Program-made: the position numbers and the translations under genes | Shown here: positions 11,690 to 22,612 of the stretch, piece after piece | Layout of the letters: each line of letters opens with the position of its first letter | How positions within the stretch are numbered: the first letter of the stretch is position 1 | Notes under the pieces: model-generated | Databases searched by the model: none | What the model saw: the letters and a program-made list of their open reading frames with translations, nothing else | Told to the model about the DNA's origin: nothing | Assembly (NCBI RefSeq): GCF_018812025.1 | Contig: NC_063052.1 | Coordinates: forward strand, 15,849,686-15,913,685 | From: Megalobrama amblycephala | Lineage: Eukaryota > Chordata > Actinopteri > Cypriniformes > Xenocyprididae | Direction: 5' to 3' | Length of the DNA: 64,000 bases

Positions 11690-11945
11690 GATAAAGACAT
11701 TTCAAGAACGTTGTTATGAGAATATTTTCGCTCAACATTATGAGAACATCAGTCAAGTACAAATAACATGATAAAGATATTTCAAGAATGTTTTGAGAAC
11801 GTTTTCACTCAACATTATGAGAACATCAGTTAAGTGCAAATAATATCATAAGAACGTTCCAACAATGTTGTTCTAAGAATGTTTCCTCTCAATGTTACGA
11901 GAATGTATTTTAACTATGAAAACATTATAAGACTGTTCTTGAAAC
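11690..11945. repeat. Imperfect tandem repeat (AACGTT / AACATTATGAGAAC)
   Basis: Three to four diverged units of about 75-80 bp containing ttcaagaacgttnttatgagaa and ctcaacattatgagaacatc. It abuts the hAT-like element on its right. Confidence 0.7.
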
Positions 11946-11990
11946 ATTATTTTAGGATTTTTTTTTTCTAACATTTACATAACTTTTACC

Positions 11991-14364
11991 GGTAGCACTT
12001 TATTTTACAGTACGTGTATTTTCCTGGTACATATATAGTAATTATGTTGTACATACAGGTAAAAGAGTGGTAACACAAGGTACTTACCTGACATGTATGT
12101 ACATGGGAACTAATAAGAAACACTGCTGTACTTTCCAGTGGTACATACATGGTAACTACTTTGTACCTATAGACAAGTGTTGGGTAATAACAGGTGCTTA
12201 CTTATAGTGTCCGTATATGGTAACTAACAGACACATTACTGTACTTACTAATACTACGTACATGGTAAATATTTTGTACTTACAGACAAGTGTGGGTAAT
12301 AACAGGCACTTATTTATGGTAACTTGTAAGACACATTACTGTACTTACTAATTGTGTTAAAATGTTCAAGCTTATTATTGCAAAGGTTAAAGAGCTGGTA
12401 ATTCCTATGTAATGTTTATGTACAAGGATGCACTTTATTTTACAGTCCTATTTCCATGTACTTATTATGAACGTACTAGTGAATATACCAGTTAGTTAAT
12501 GTGTAAGTTACACCTGATAAGAGCTGGTAATTCCTATGTAATGTTTATGTACAAGGGTTCACTTTAATTTACAGTCCTATTTCCATGTACTTACTCTGAA
12601 TGTACTAGTGAATATACCAGTTAATTACCAGTATACCAGTTAATGTGTAAGTTACACCTGGTAAGAGCATATGTAACTTTCAAAGACACAAAACGTCCAT
12701 TTTTGTAAATGAAAATGATAATTTTATAAAAAATATGACATTAAAACGATATTTTGAGCTGCTAATCCTACACCTACCTTTAAACCTAGTAACCCATAAA
12801 CATTTATTAAAACTCCGTACTGTTTTAAATAAAAGAATGACAGACAAACAAGCGTAATCACAACAATTTATTTATTGTGAAAATGTTGTACCAAAAGTAG
12901 TTCAAATGATGATGAGTTGCACTCGCAGTCCTCTTTGGCCGTAAATAATAGTTTTTTACAGAGCAGAATATGATGAATCCGGCTTCTCTACGTGAAGGTG
13001 TGCACTCATTCAAATGTCAATCCACTGAAACACGGCATGTCGCAAATCTGTGACGAAGCAGGTGAGAGCCAATGAGCGTTTGATATCAGTGCCGTAAACC
13101 ATGTGGTAACGCTTCTCGATGGTGGCGCTACTTTCAAATTTAAATTATAACGAGCGCAAGCTTTGACTGTGACGGTCGCTGCTGCTGAGAATGAAGATGA
13201 AGATTGATGCAAAGTGCTGAATTTGGATCTGTTCCTTACAAACATATGGATTCTAAAGATATGGAGTACAGCAAACAAATAAAATGGGTGTGATTTGTGA
13301 ATGTTGTGTTTTGATGTATCTTATGGTTGTATTGTCAGTCGCTGCATAGGAGAAAACACCTGTGTCACACTAACTAAATATTACAAGTCATGAACAGAAA
13401 TGTTATTTCATATTAAGTAGATGAGTAAACTGTATGACAATTGAATACATACAACAGATTTAAAACATTAATCCCATGATTTTATTACAGGGGAATTCAT
13501 TTACATTCAAACTTTACGTTACATGATTTATGTTTTTATTGCTGTTAATGTGTAAGTATTTTTACGTTTTAGTCCTCTAAATACGTCAGTGTTGTATGTG
13601 TTTGTGTGTATGAAAACGTAAATAAATGTACGTGTGGTTAAACCACATTTCATGTAAAAATACACACTTATTCTTATGAGATCACGGTAATTCCTATGTA
13701 ATGTTTATGTACAAGGGTTCACTTTATTTTACAGTCCTATTTCCATGTACTTATTATGAACGTACTAGTGAATATACCAGTTAGTTAATGCGTAAATTAC
13801 ACATTACTTAGGGTGAGGTATAAGCATGGTACAAGATACTTCTTGACTACTGGATGATATACTTTTGCGGTTCAACTTGCCTAATATTTACAGGACAATA
13901 ATTCACTTAATAGGGGTATTTTGATGACAAACATACAGATCAGTAACACTACTGTTCTTGGTATACTCAGTTGTCATGTGTCAAAAGTTACCATGTATAT
14001 ACCACTAGTAAGTACAGTAATGTGTCTTACTAGTTACCACACATAAGTGCCTGTTATTACCCACACTTGTCTGTAAGTACAAAATATTCACCATGTACAT
14101 ACCATTAGTAAGTACAGTAATGTGTCTGTTAGTTACCATATACGGACACTATAAGTAAGCACCTGTTATTACCAACACTTGTCTATAGGTACAAAGTAGT
14201 TACCATGTATGTACCATTGGAAAGTACAGCAGTGTTTCTTATTAGTTCCCATGTGCATACATGTCAGGTAAGTACCTTGCGTTACCACTCTTTTACCTGT
14301 ATGTACAACATAATTACTATATATGTACCAGGAAAGTACACGTACTGTAAAATAAAGTGCTACC
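11991..14364. mobile_element. hAT-like non-autonomous element with ~360-bp inverted repeats
   Basis: The two ends are long inverted repeats (about 11991-12360 and 14000-14364) starting ggtagcactttattttacagta. The flanking 8 bp are identical, cttttacc at 11983-11990 and at 14365-14372, a target duplication length typical of hAT elements. The interior has no transposase. It carries three copies of a ~110-bp block (12398-12510, 12526-12660, 13686-13800). Confidence 0.88.
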
Positions 14365-14372
14365 CTTTTACC

Positions 14373-15095
14373 TAACGATAGTGAAAGTTATGGAAACTTT
14401 TCCTGTTAGCTGGGATCCTACCTCAGTTTATAGTCTTTCTAATTCTGTTGAGCCTGCAGTAAAAACTGTCACTTTTCAGAACATGCACAGAGTAGAGAGA
14501 ATTGATAGTCTGTTTTACACACCTGCTACAGTATGGGGTGACCTTCAACTGAAAGCTATGGTTGACAGTGGCTCCATGGCATGCACGTTAAGTGAAGCTG
14601 CTGAATGTCGCTTATTGCAGCACAAGCCCGATTTACAAAAGCTCCCTGCCAACAACGTTGTCATAATTGGCTGTGGCAGACAACGTGTCACCCCAAAAGT
14701 GATGTATGAACTCTCAGTTTATGCCTGTAAGATAGTTGTTCCAGTTTTAGTCATTCCAGGACAGACTGACGATTTGATCCTGGGTGGCAATGCTAACAAG
14801 TGGCTGATTCAAAACGTTAATGAAAACCGACGGATACTGGAGACTTGTGTCAAATCCAGCTAACACTGATGATGTTGAATGTCACCAATTCCCATCATTA
14901 CTTTCGAATGTGGAATGACGGAAGGGAGAAGACATGCCTGACAAGGTGGGGATGGCTAAGTTGAAGGAGAAAACAACTCTAGCACCACACCATGAGCATC
15001 TTGCTTAGGCTCAGCTTCCTGAGACAACAGCTGTTTCTGTAGGGAGCACAGTCATTGTTAAGCCAACCCTGTGTAAATGCCGTCCAAGGAATCTG
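14373..15095 (+). pseudogene. Gypsy element A: protease fragment
   Basis: Open to 14863, this frame carries a retropepsin-type protease with Asp-Ser-Gly-Ser (near 14560) and a downstream Leu-Gly-Gly (near 14783). Matching pol sequence continues in other frames to about 15095 (His-His-Glu-His-Leu and a CRPRN-type motif). The start of the frame lies inside the neighbouring hAT repeat, so Gag and the true start are absent. The downstream RT lies at 22613 after foreign DNA, so this is the left part of one split gypsy element. Confidence 0.8.
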
Positions 15096-15885
15096 ATTAA
15101 TAGGCCTACAATAATATTATAATATGATTTAGGCCTTTATAATTATTCATATGACAGTAATATCCATATAATGTAGCAAATGCACTCTCGTTACTTTACA
15201 ATACAGTATAGGGAAATTACAATACTTTTGTACCAATTTCTTCACTGGCAAGAGATAAACCCTTGAGCTTTTATTTTGATCACCTGCTGATTGCGTGAGC
15301 AAAATGTGTGCACTTCTCTTTAAAACACGCAGCACAAACAGACTGTATATATACTTAATCACTGTTTTTGGCTGTTTTATAAAGACACAAAGCCATATCA
15401 CGATTTCGATTTTAGTTCTTTGGCAAAATACAATGTTAGTGATTATTTTGGCGATGTTTTACATTTTTGGTTCATTATGAAACAATGGCGGCATAGGGTC
15501 ATTAATGGGAAACACTGAATGAATGTTTAGCTGACAAATTTACTAAAGTTGTCATATCAGTTGTTAAATCATAACAAAAACCCTTCAATGGGACCGGACG
15601 AGAGTCTTGAGGCCTGCCTCTGCTCTGAGTGAGTGACATAAGGCGTGGCTGTGTTCAACTGCGGTGTGCGTGAACTCGCTGTCGGAGAGAAGAGAGAGAA
15701 AGGGCTGCAGATATCGATGTATTCACATTATTTTCCACGACGACAAGGGTGGCGCTATTACGTTCGTTTTGTCATCTTCCAACTGAGAGGGACCTAAGCT
15801 AGTAGTCGTTAGCGGTAATCCTATAGCTGTAACGGTAGATGAGTATTATGTGCTCAGTTAGGGGCTGCCATAACAATTAGATTAA
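15096..15885. other. AT-rich interval, probably 5' part of a DNA transposon
   Basis: No coding frame. It sits between the gypsy protease and the THAP-type transposase remnant, so it is probably the left non-coding part of that transposon. A clear terminus was not found. Confidence 0.35.
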
Positions 15886-16851
15886 GAAGAGAGAACAATT
15901 GCATCAACGATGTTACGAACACAATGTGAACGGGTCAGAGTGTTGCGGTGCACTTTACAATTCACACCCACCACCTTAAGACGAGGAGCACCTGAGGCAA
16001 TGGTTGGCACTAAACTTGAAGTGCCCACCAAAGCGCCCTTATGTGTGTTCGTACCATTTCATGGATGGGAAGCCGACTGACGAACACCCTTACCTCGAGA
16101 AATGGCTCGGCTACGATGTTCCGGTAAAGAAGTCACGGTGGGTGCTGAACAGGTTGTCAGATTCAGGTAAGCTAACTATGTTAGCCTAACATTAGGTTTG
16201 TGAAGTCCGTTCTATGAATACATTTGAGATCAGTAACGAGCAGTTCACAAAATACAACAAATCTTGCATTATTACCATTGCCACCTATAGATTTCACATT
16301 TAAGATATTTTAAATATGTATCATTGCACTAGTATTATGGTACATAGTCTATCAATAGCTTACATTATTCCTATAAGTTAGATATAGCAGATGATCTCTT
16401 TCAGATATTGATATTGACCTATGTATTAACACTAGAGTTAGAGATTGTGTGTATATACTGTATCGTTTTTAATGTGTCTCTCTCTCACACTGTTATGTTA
16501 AAGTATGGGTGCAATCATATATTAATTCTCATTATGTATTATTACAAATGTAAAAATTAGTTTATGGTTATATTATTTCCACAGATGCATCGATGAGCCT
16601 CAGTGATCAAATTCAGGGTTCCTGGAATACCTTCGTCCAGGCGATGAAGTAATTGCAGACAGAGGCTTCACCATTACCGATCTCCTCTATGAAAGGAAGG
16701 TGAAACTAGTCATTCCAGCATTCACCAAGAGAGACATGCAACTCTCCGAAGAAGACACCACCACTAGGCACATCGCCAATGTACGCATCCATTTTGAGCG
16801 GGTCATATGGCTGAGAAACTTTAAAATCCTTTCTTACAACTGTTCCAATTA
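15886..16851 (+). pseudogene. ISL2EU/IS4EU-like transposase remnant (THAP + DDE)
   Basis: Two coding pieces. The first, about 15900-16167, is a THAP-like zinc-finger region that ends with a Pro-Tyr-Leu-Glu-Lys-Trp-Leu-Gly-Tyr type motif and a possible splice donor (gtaagc) at 16166. The second, 16619-16848, is the C-terminal part of a DDE_Tnp_4 domain: GDEVIADRGF, a Val-Ile-Pro-Ala-Phe-Thr-Lys motif and an Arg-Ile-His-x-Glu-Arg motif holding the last acidic residue. The middle of the catalytic domain is absent and a stop interrupts the first piece. This arrangement is known from ISL2EU-type cut-and-paste transposons of fish. Dead copy. Confidence 0.72.
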
Positions 16852-17049
16852 ACCTCACCCCTAAAATTGATAAAATTTAGAGAATTTGCCCTGTGTAACC
16901 TTCTAAGCAACAATTTCTGATGTAAAGGATGAATAAGTGTTGATTTGTAGGTGCGTTCCACGTCTGTCTATGCTGTGGTTTTGCTTTGACTAATCAGTGT
17001 AAATAGTGTATGTAGTTATTTTAAGGTGAATACTGCAGAAAAGCGATTT
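16852..17049. other. 3' flank of the transposase remnant
   Basis: Non-coding. It continues at 22503 after the Gmr1-like insertion; a terminus-like ttgcccacccc lies at 22587-22605. Confidence 0.4.
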
Positions 17050-17054
17050 AACAT

Positions 17055-17411
17055 TGTGGCAAGGGGGGCGTGATTCAGCGGAATCTGCAACGGGAGAGAG
17101 GAGGAGGAGACACGCGGTGATTGAGTGGATTAGGCGCAAATAATAAACACCTGTCTCTTGTTTCAGTAATTGGCATGGAGAGAGTATTTAACGCCAGGAG
17201 AAACAGGAGCCTGCGAGAGAGAAGGACTACTGGCTGTTCCCACTCCTGGATGTCTGCTTGTTCCTGTTGGAGTGAATTCTGAATTACTTTTGACTGTTTT
17301 TGTGCCTGCCTGCACTGTTCTGTTGGATTATTGTTTTCTTGGTGAAATAAACAGCCAGTAGTCACCTGCCGACCCTGTCCTCTTCCCTCCTTATAACCGA
17401 ACTTTGTTACA
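17055..17411 (+). repeat. 5' LTR of the Gmr1-like element
   Basis: 357 bp. Compared with the 3' LTR it has an extra block near 17310-17335 and a few substitutions. Confidence 0.9.
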
Positions 17412-17412
17412 C

Positions 17413-17430
17413 TGGTGCCAAAACCCGGGA
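17413..17430 (+). other. Primer-binding site, tRNA-Phe-like
   Basis: tggtgccaaaacccggga begins one base after the 5' LTR. It matches the complement of the 3' end of vertebrate tRNA-Phe at 17 of 18 positions as I recall that tRNA. Confidence 0.65.
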
Positions 17431-17436
17431 GGGAAG

Positions 17437-18100
17437 ATGGATGTCGCCGCCATGCCAGAGTCCTCCGCTGCGCCATTTGCGGAGCTTATTACATCCCTCG
17501 CGGTCATGCAACATGATCAACACCAGGCCCTGCTGGACTTACGACACGATCAGGAGAGGCGGTTCCAGGCCGTCCTCCAAGCCCAGCAGGGAGACCGCGA
17601 GAGGTTCCGGAGCTGGATGGACGGTTCGGCTAGAAGCCACGGACCATCACGCTGTGCCCGCCCACATCGCCTGAGGACGACCCGGAGGCATTCCTCGATC
17701 TGTTTGAGACCTCGGCCGAGATCTGTGGATGGCCTCGGGACCAGTGGCCGATGCGCCTGGTCCCATTGCTCTCCGGGGAGTCCCAGGTAGCGGCACAGCA
17801 GCTTCCGGTGTGGAGCCTCCTGGACTTCAACGATCTCATGAGGGCCATCATCCAGCGGGTCGGCCGGAGTCCTGAACAGCATCGCCAGCACTTCCGCTCC
17901 CTGGAGCTAGGCGAGTCCGGCCGGCCCTTCGTGATGGCCCAACAGCTCCGGGACTCCTGCCGCAAATGGTTGCTGGCCGACAGAAGTGACGTGGAGGAGA
18001 TCATCGCCCGAGTGGTACTGGAGCAGTTTATCACTCGGCTTCCGAGGAGAACGGGGCGGGGGCGGGGCGGGAATGGCCACATTCCATATTCAACTTCCAG
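17437..18100 (+). pseudogene. Gmr1-like Gag, frameshifted
   Basis: Gag starts at the first ATG after the primer-binding site. The N-terminal ~65 residues are helical and Gln/Arg-rich. After a frameshift near 17630-17675 the capsid region continues in another frame (from about 17676) with a DPEAFLDLFE start and a Trp-Pro-Arg-Asp-Gln-Trp motif, resembling SCAN-like capsid domains. A second frameshift near 18050 joins it to the zinc knuckle frame. Three frames are needed to follow one protein, so it cannot be made from this copy. Confidence 0.8.
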
Positions 18101-18891
18101 AGTCCCGCCCAGGGGGACCCGCCGGGGTGGACACGGCTCCTGTGTCTCCGCTCTCTCCATGCCAGCCGCCTAATCCACTCTCTGCCACTGGAGCGGCGGG
18201 GAGGTCTGGGCTGGCCTGTTGGCGTTGCGGGGACCCGGGCCATTTTGTGGACAGGTGTCCTGTAATGGAGGTGGGAACAATGGTCCGGGTCCCGGATGCC
18301 CCGCAGGCTGCCCCCGGTCAAGCTGGGTGGTACCAAATACCTGTGAGTATCGAGGGGGGTACCTATCAGGCATTGGTGGATTCAGGATGTAACCAAACCT
18401 CGATCCATCAAAATCTGATACAATCCAGAGCATTGGATAATAGCCGCGTGGTTAAGGTGCGGTGTGTGCACGGGGATGTGGTAGAGTATCCTATTGTGCC
18501 AGTCATTATTCAATTCAGGGGTCAAAAGCATAGTGTTGAGGTGGCAGTTAACCCGCACCTCCAGCATCCGTTAATTTTGGGAACGAATTGGCCAGCGTTT
18601 ACAGAATTATTAGGGGCTTTATGTATGGATGCTTCTTGGGGAAAAAATGCACCGGAGGGGAGCGTGAGTGTGCAGGCGGGAGAGACTGAATCTGGACCTC
18701 TGAGTACTGCCTCGGGGGAACAGAGCGAAATCGAGAGACTTATTCTCTCGGAGCACGATGATTTTTCCCTGGAGCAGTCTCAGGATGAGACGCTGAAACG
18801 TGCGTTTGAACAGGTCAGTACCATCGACGGTCAGCCTCTCCATCCTGGACAACCGCTTACCTATCCATATTTTGCAATTATAAAAAAATAG
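18101..18891 (+). pseudogene. Gmr1-like zinc knuckle and protease
   Basis: In the frame that is open from 17986, a CCHC knuckle (CWRCGDPGHFVDRC) lies near 18217-18258 and is intact. The aspartic protease active site Asp-Ser-Gly lies near 18379. A spacer leads to the integrase, and the frame stops at 18891, two bases before the next open frame. That stop or frameshift sits exactly between protease and integrase. Confidence 0.82.
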
Positions 18892-18892
18892 G

Positions 18893-20119
18893 TTGTATCG
18901 AGTGACCCAAGACGCTCAGACAAAAGAGGATACAACCCAGTTGTTAGTTCCTAGGAGCCGTAGGGAAATGCTTTTTCAAGCGGCTCATTCTAATCCAATG
19001 GCTGGTCATTTAGGACAGGTAACAACACTAAATCGCCTCATGACCCGATTTTTTTGGCCGGGCATTCACGAGAATGTGCGCAGGTGGTGCGCGGCTTGTC
19101 GTGAATGTCAGTTGGTAAACCCACCAGCCACCCCAAAAGCGCCTTTGCGCCCCCTCCCATTAATGCAGGTCCCCTTCGAGAGAATTGGCATGGACCTCAT
19201 CGGGCCATTAGAGCGATCAGCAAGAGGACATCGTTTTGCATTGGTCATTGTGGATTATGCAACACGATATCCAGAAGCAGTGGCTCTCCGCTACATTTCC
19301 GCTAAAAGTGTTGCTGACGCACTGTTTTCTTTGATCTCCCGAGTGGGGATTCCTAAGGAAATCCTCACTGATCAGGACACGGCATTTATGTCACGGACGT
19401 TACGCGAACTTTACGAATTATTGGGCATTAAATCGATTCGGGCCAGCATCTTTCACCCACAAACGGACGGGCTGGTCGAACGTTTTAATCGCACGCTTAA
19501 AACAATGATTCGTAAATTTGTTCAGGAAGACGCCAAAAATTGGGACAAATGGTTGGAACCCCTGTTGTTCGCTGTGCGAGAGGTCCCGCAAGCCTCCACG
19601 GGGTTTTCCCCCTTCGAGCTTCTCTATGGTCGTCAGCCCAGAGGGGTGTTAGACGTCATAAGAGAAGCTTGGGAGGACGGACCTTCTCAATCTAAAAACG
19701 AAATTCAGTATGTGCTGGACCTGAGAACAAAACTCCACACTTTGGGGCGGCTATCTATGGAGAATTTGTTGCAGGCCCAGGACAAACAGAGCCGGCTGTA
19801 TAACAGGGGGACCAATTTGCGTAAATTTGCACCGGGAGATAAAGTGCTTGTATTACTCCCAACGTCAAGTTCAAAATTACTTGCAAAGTGGCAAGGACCG
19901 TTTGAGGTCACACGACAAGTTGGAGAGCTCGATTATGAGGTAATACGCTCAGATAGGAGAGGTGCACGTCAAATTTATCACCTCAATCTCCTGAAAAAAT
20001 GGAATGAGGGAGAATCAGTGATGCTGGCGACGGTGATTAGCGGAGAGGATGATCTCGGGCCAGAGGCGCATATAAAAAAACAATCTCTCGCACTGGCCCC
20101 AGGGGGAGATCACCTCTCG
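18893..20119 (+). CDS. Gmr1-like integrase (mobile-element protein)
   Basis: This is the best-preserved domain of the element. The open frame runs to 20413. In its numbering an N-terminal HHCC zinc motif (His32, His39, Cys69, Cys72) is followed by the catalytic core with Asp101, Asp160 and Glu196, giving the expected D,D-35-E spacing. A C-terminal region of about 100 residues with LAKWQGPFEV and YHLNLLKKW motifs fits the GPY/F-type module. Integrase inserts the element's cDNA into the chromosome. The last ~95 codons (after about 20119) are probably foreign. There is no convincing independent start; it was part of a polyprotein. All catalytic residues are kept. Confidence 0.85.
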
Positions 20120-21079
20120 CCACCGGCGGTGCCGGGGGGGTCTTGGGGGGGTCTCAAGACCCTCCCAAAAAACGCCTTGACCCCCCATTTGGAGGATGAG
20201 GAGGTGCAACCTGAGCAACTCGCAGCCTTCGAGGCGGAGGAGACAGGTGAGCTGATGGAAAGAAATGGCGCCTCATCGAGCGCTACAGCGGGCACGGATG
20301 GTGGGAATCCTGACGGCGGAGTGGATTTAATGGGGGATTTAAGCCATGGCCCAGCCGAGAAACCAAGACAGCCTCAATTAAAATCATACCCGCATCGTTA
20401 TATTATATTTTAACAGGTTTAAATTGTACTGTATTTAATGTGCTATAAACACAATTGTTGCAGGAAATCACACCTGTGGAGAATGGAGAGAAGACAGGAG
20501 GAGACTGGACAAAAGAGGAGCAGAGAAGATGGCAGGAAGAGACTGGAGACTTAAGAGGAGCAGAGAAGAAGACAGGAGGAGACTGGAGACTTAAGAGGAG
20601 CAGAGAAGAAGACAGGAGGAGACTGGACAAAAGAGCTGTCAATATTGGTGAGTGAAGTGAGTTAGGTGAACCTCTTGCTATTGTATTGCTGTATTTAGCA
20701 TAAATACTAACCTATTCATGTGTACTATAAACTCATATGTTGCAGTAAATCATACCTGTGGAGACTGAAGAGAGGAGAGAAGATGCCAGGAGGAGACTGG
20801 AGAGTAAGAGGAGTAGATAAAAAGACAGGAGGAGACTGGAGAGTAAGAGGAGCAGAGAAGAGGACAGGGGGAAACTGGACAGAAGTAGGGCAATCAAAAG
20901 GTGGTGTCGTGGTTGTGGCTATGGCAATTAAAGTTTAAGCATATTGTTTGCAAACTGCAATTGATTAATTAATTAAAAACAAAGTAGTTGATATGCTGTG
21001 TTGTTTTTGTTGTTTAGTAGCAGTAATATGCAGTTATTAGCCGTGCCCCCCCAATAAAAATTGTCTGGAGCCGCCACTG
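20120..21079 (-). mobile_element. Probable DNA-element insertion between IN and RT
   Basis: The integrase tail turns into unrelated sequence at about 20120 and pol resumes at about 21080. The right end on the minus strand reads cagtggcggctccagac, a hAT-type terminus. The left end caccggcggtgccgg is a poor match. Two related ~250-bp units (20423-20690, 20695-20930), each with ttgcagnaaatca-cctgtggaga and G/A-rich ~40-bp repeats, fill the interior. No target duplication could be confirmed. Confidence 0.5.
20500..20890. repeat. G/A-rich ~40-bp repeats
   Basis: Units such as gacttaagaggagcagagaa followed by gaagacaggaggagactgga recur five to six times, grouped in two blocks. The repetitive peptides across them carry no recognisable domain. 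Confidence 0.7.
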
Positions 21080-22135
21080 CCCAGCTCATTGATTTAACCA
21101 AATTACAGGCAGAGTTTGCTGACGTGTTTTCTCCCTTACCTGGCCGTACAAACCTCATTCAGCACCATATCAAGACAGAGCCGGGCGTGGTGGTTCGCAG
21201 CCGGCCGTATCACTTGCCTGAACACAAGAAAAAAGTAGTTCAGGAATTAGGTGCGATGCTTGAAATGGGAGTAATAGAAGAATCCAACAGTAACTGGGCG
21301 AGCCCAGTTTTGGTTCCTAAGACGGATGGCTCGGTCCGGTTCTGTGTGGATTATCGCAAGGTGAATGCTGTGTCGAAATTTGACGCATATCCAATGCCAC
21401 GGGTTGACGAATTGCTTGACTGGCTTGGTACGGCTCGTTTTTATTCGACACTGGACTTGACAAAGAGTTATTTGCAGATCCCCTTGTCTCCATTATCCCG
21501 AGAAAAAACAGCTTTCACAACGCCGTTTGGATTACACCAATTTGTTACACTTCCGTTTGGGCTGTTCGGGGCACCGGCTACCTTTCGACTACCTTTCACC
21601 TTCCATGCTGCATATGCGGCTGCCTATCTAGATGATATCATCATATTCAGTAATGACTGGCAGCGGCATATGCAGCATTTGAGGGTGGTCTTAAAGTCAC
21701 TGAGGGGAGCCGGGCTCACGGCCAACCCGAAGAAGTGTGCAATTGGGCGCGTGGAAGTAAAGTATCTGGGCTTCCACTTGGGGCATGGACAGGTGCGTCC
21801 CCAAATTGATAAGACTGCAGCAGTTGCGACCTGTCCACGCCCAAAGACCAAAAAGGAGGTGAGACAGTTCTTGGGGCTGGCGGGATATTATAGAAGGTTT
21901 GTGCCTAATTATTCGGACCTCACCAGCCCCTTGACTGATCTTACTAAAAAGGAGGCACCAGATATGGTCCAGTGGACGTAGCTGTGCCAGCAGGCGTTTA
22001 CCCAAGTAAAGGCTGCTCTGTGTGGAGGCTCTCCTGATTTCTCTCTCCCTTTTTTGTTGCAGACTGACGCGTCGGACCAGGGGCTGGGTGCTGTCCTGTC
22101 TCAGGAGATAGAGGGGGAGGAACGGCCTCCCCGGC
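21080..22135 (+). pseudogene. Gmr1-like reverse transcriptase and RNase H stub
   Basis: The frame open from 21061 to 21981 carries a gypsy-type RT. It has DVFSPLPGRT near the start, the first palm Asp in TLDLTKSY (residue 132), and Tyr-Leu-Asp-Asp at residues 189-192 (about 21625-21636). The stretch just before YLDD is altered relative to the usual gypsy form. A stop follows QWT at 21979. Beyond it the start of RNase H (LLQTDASDQGLGAVLSQE) is readable to about 22120. It then runs straight into the purine tract, so most of RNase H is deleted. Confidence 0.85.
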
Positions 22136-22156
22136 CTGAGTCGGGCGGTGGGGGTA

Positions 22157-22497
22157 TGTGGCAAGGGGGGCGTGGTTCAGGGGAATCTGCAACGGGAGAG
22201 AGAAGGAGGAGACACGCGGTGATTGAGTGGATTAGGCGCAAATAATAAACACCTGTCTCTTGTTTCAGTAATTGGCATGGAGAGAGTATTTAACGCCAGG
22301 AGAAACAGGAGTCTGTGAGAGAGAGAAGGACTACTGGCTGTTCCCACTCCTGGATGTCTGCTTGTTCCTGTTGGAGTGAATTCTGAATTACTTTTGACTG
22401 TTTTTGTGCCTGCCTGTTTATTTCTTGGTGAAATAAACAGCCAGTAGTCACCTGCTGACCCTGTCCTCTTCCCTCCTTATAAACGAACTTTGTTACA
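22157..22497 (+). repeat. 3' LTR of the Gmr1-like element
   Basis: 341 bp, TG...CA. A purine tract (ggcggtgggggta) lies immediately upstream. Shorter than the 5' LTR by one internal deletion near 22415. Confidence 0.9.
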
Positions 22498-22612
22498 AAC
22501 ATATTTTAATAGAGAGATTAGAAAAATTATATTTTCACAGCACTGTTAAGAAACCTCAAACCTGCAAGATTCTGGGCTTTTGGAAAAAACATTTGCCCAC
22601 CCCTAGCTCTGC

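Larger units (their letters stand above)
17055..22497 (+). mobile_element. Gmr1-like LTR retrotransposon (IN before RT), with TSD
   Basis: LTRs at both ends (TG...CA) and an identical 5-bp duplication aacat at 17050-17054 and 22498-22502 define one insertion. A primer-binding site follows the left LTR and a purine tract precedes the right one. Coding order is Gag, zinc knuckle, protease, integrase, RT and a stub of RNase H. Integrase lies upstream of RT, as in Ty1/copia, yet the domains are of Ty3/gypsy type; this order is known from the Gmr1-like group of deuterostome gypsy elements. Gag and protease are split by frameshifts, the integrase-RT junction carries a probable insertion (20120-21079), and most of RNase H is deleted, so it is inactive. 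Confidence 0.9.

Noticed and set aside
17055..22497. Two unrelated elements (an integrase-bearing one and an RT-bearing one) lying side by side
   Set aside because: One pair of LTRs, one exact 5-bp duplication and Gmr1-like order argue for a single element; the foreign block between the domains is treated as an insertion.
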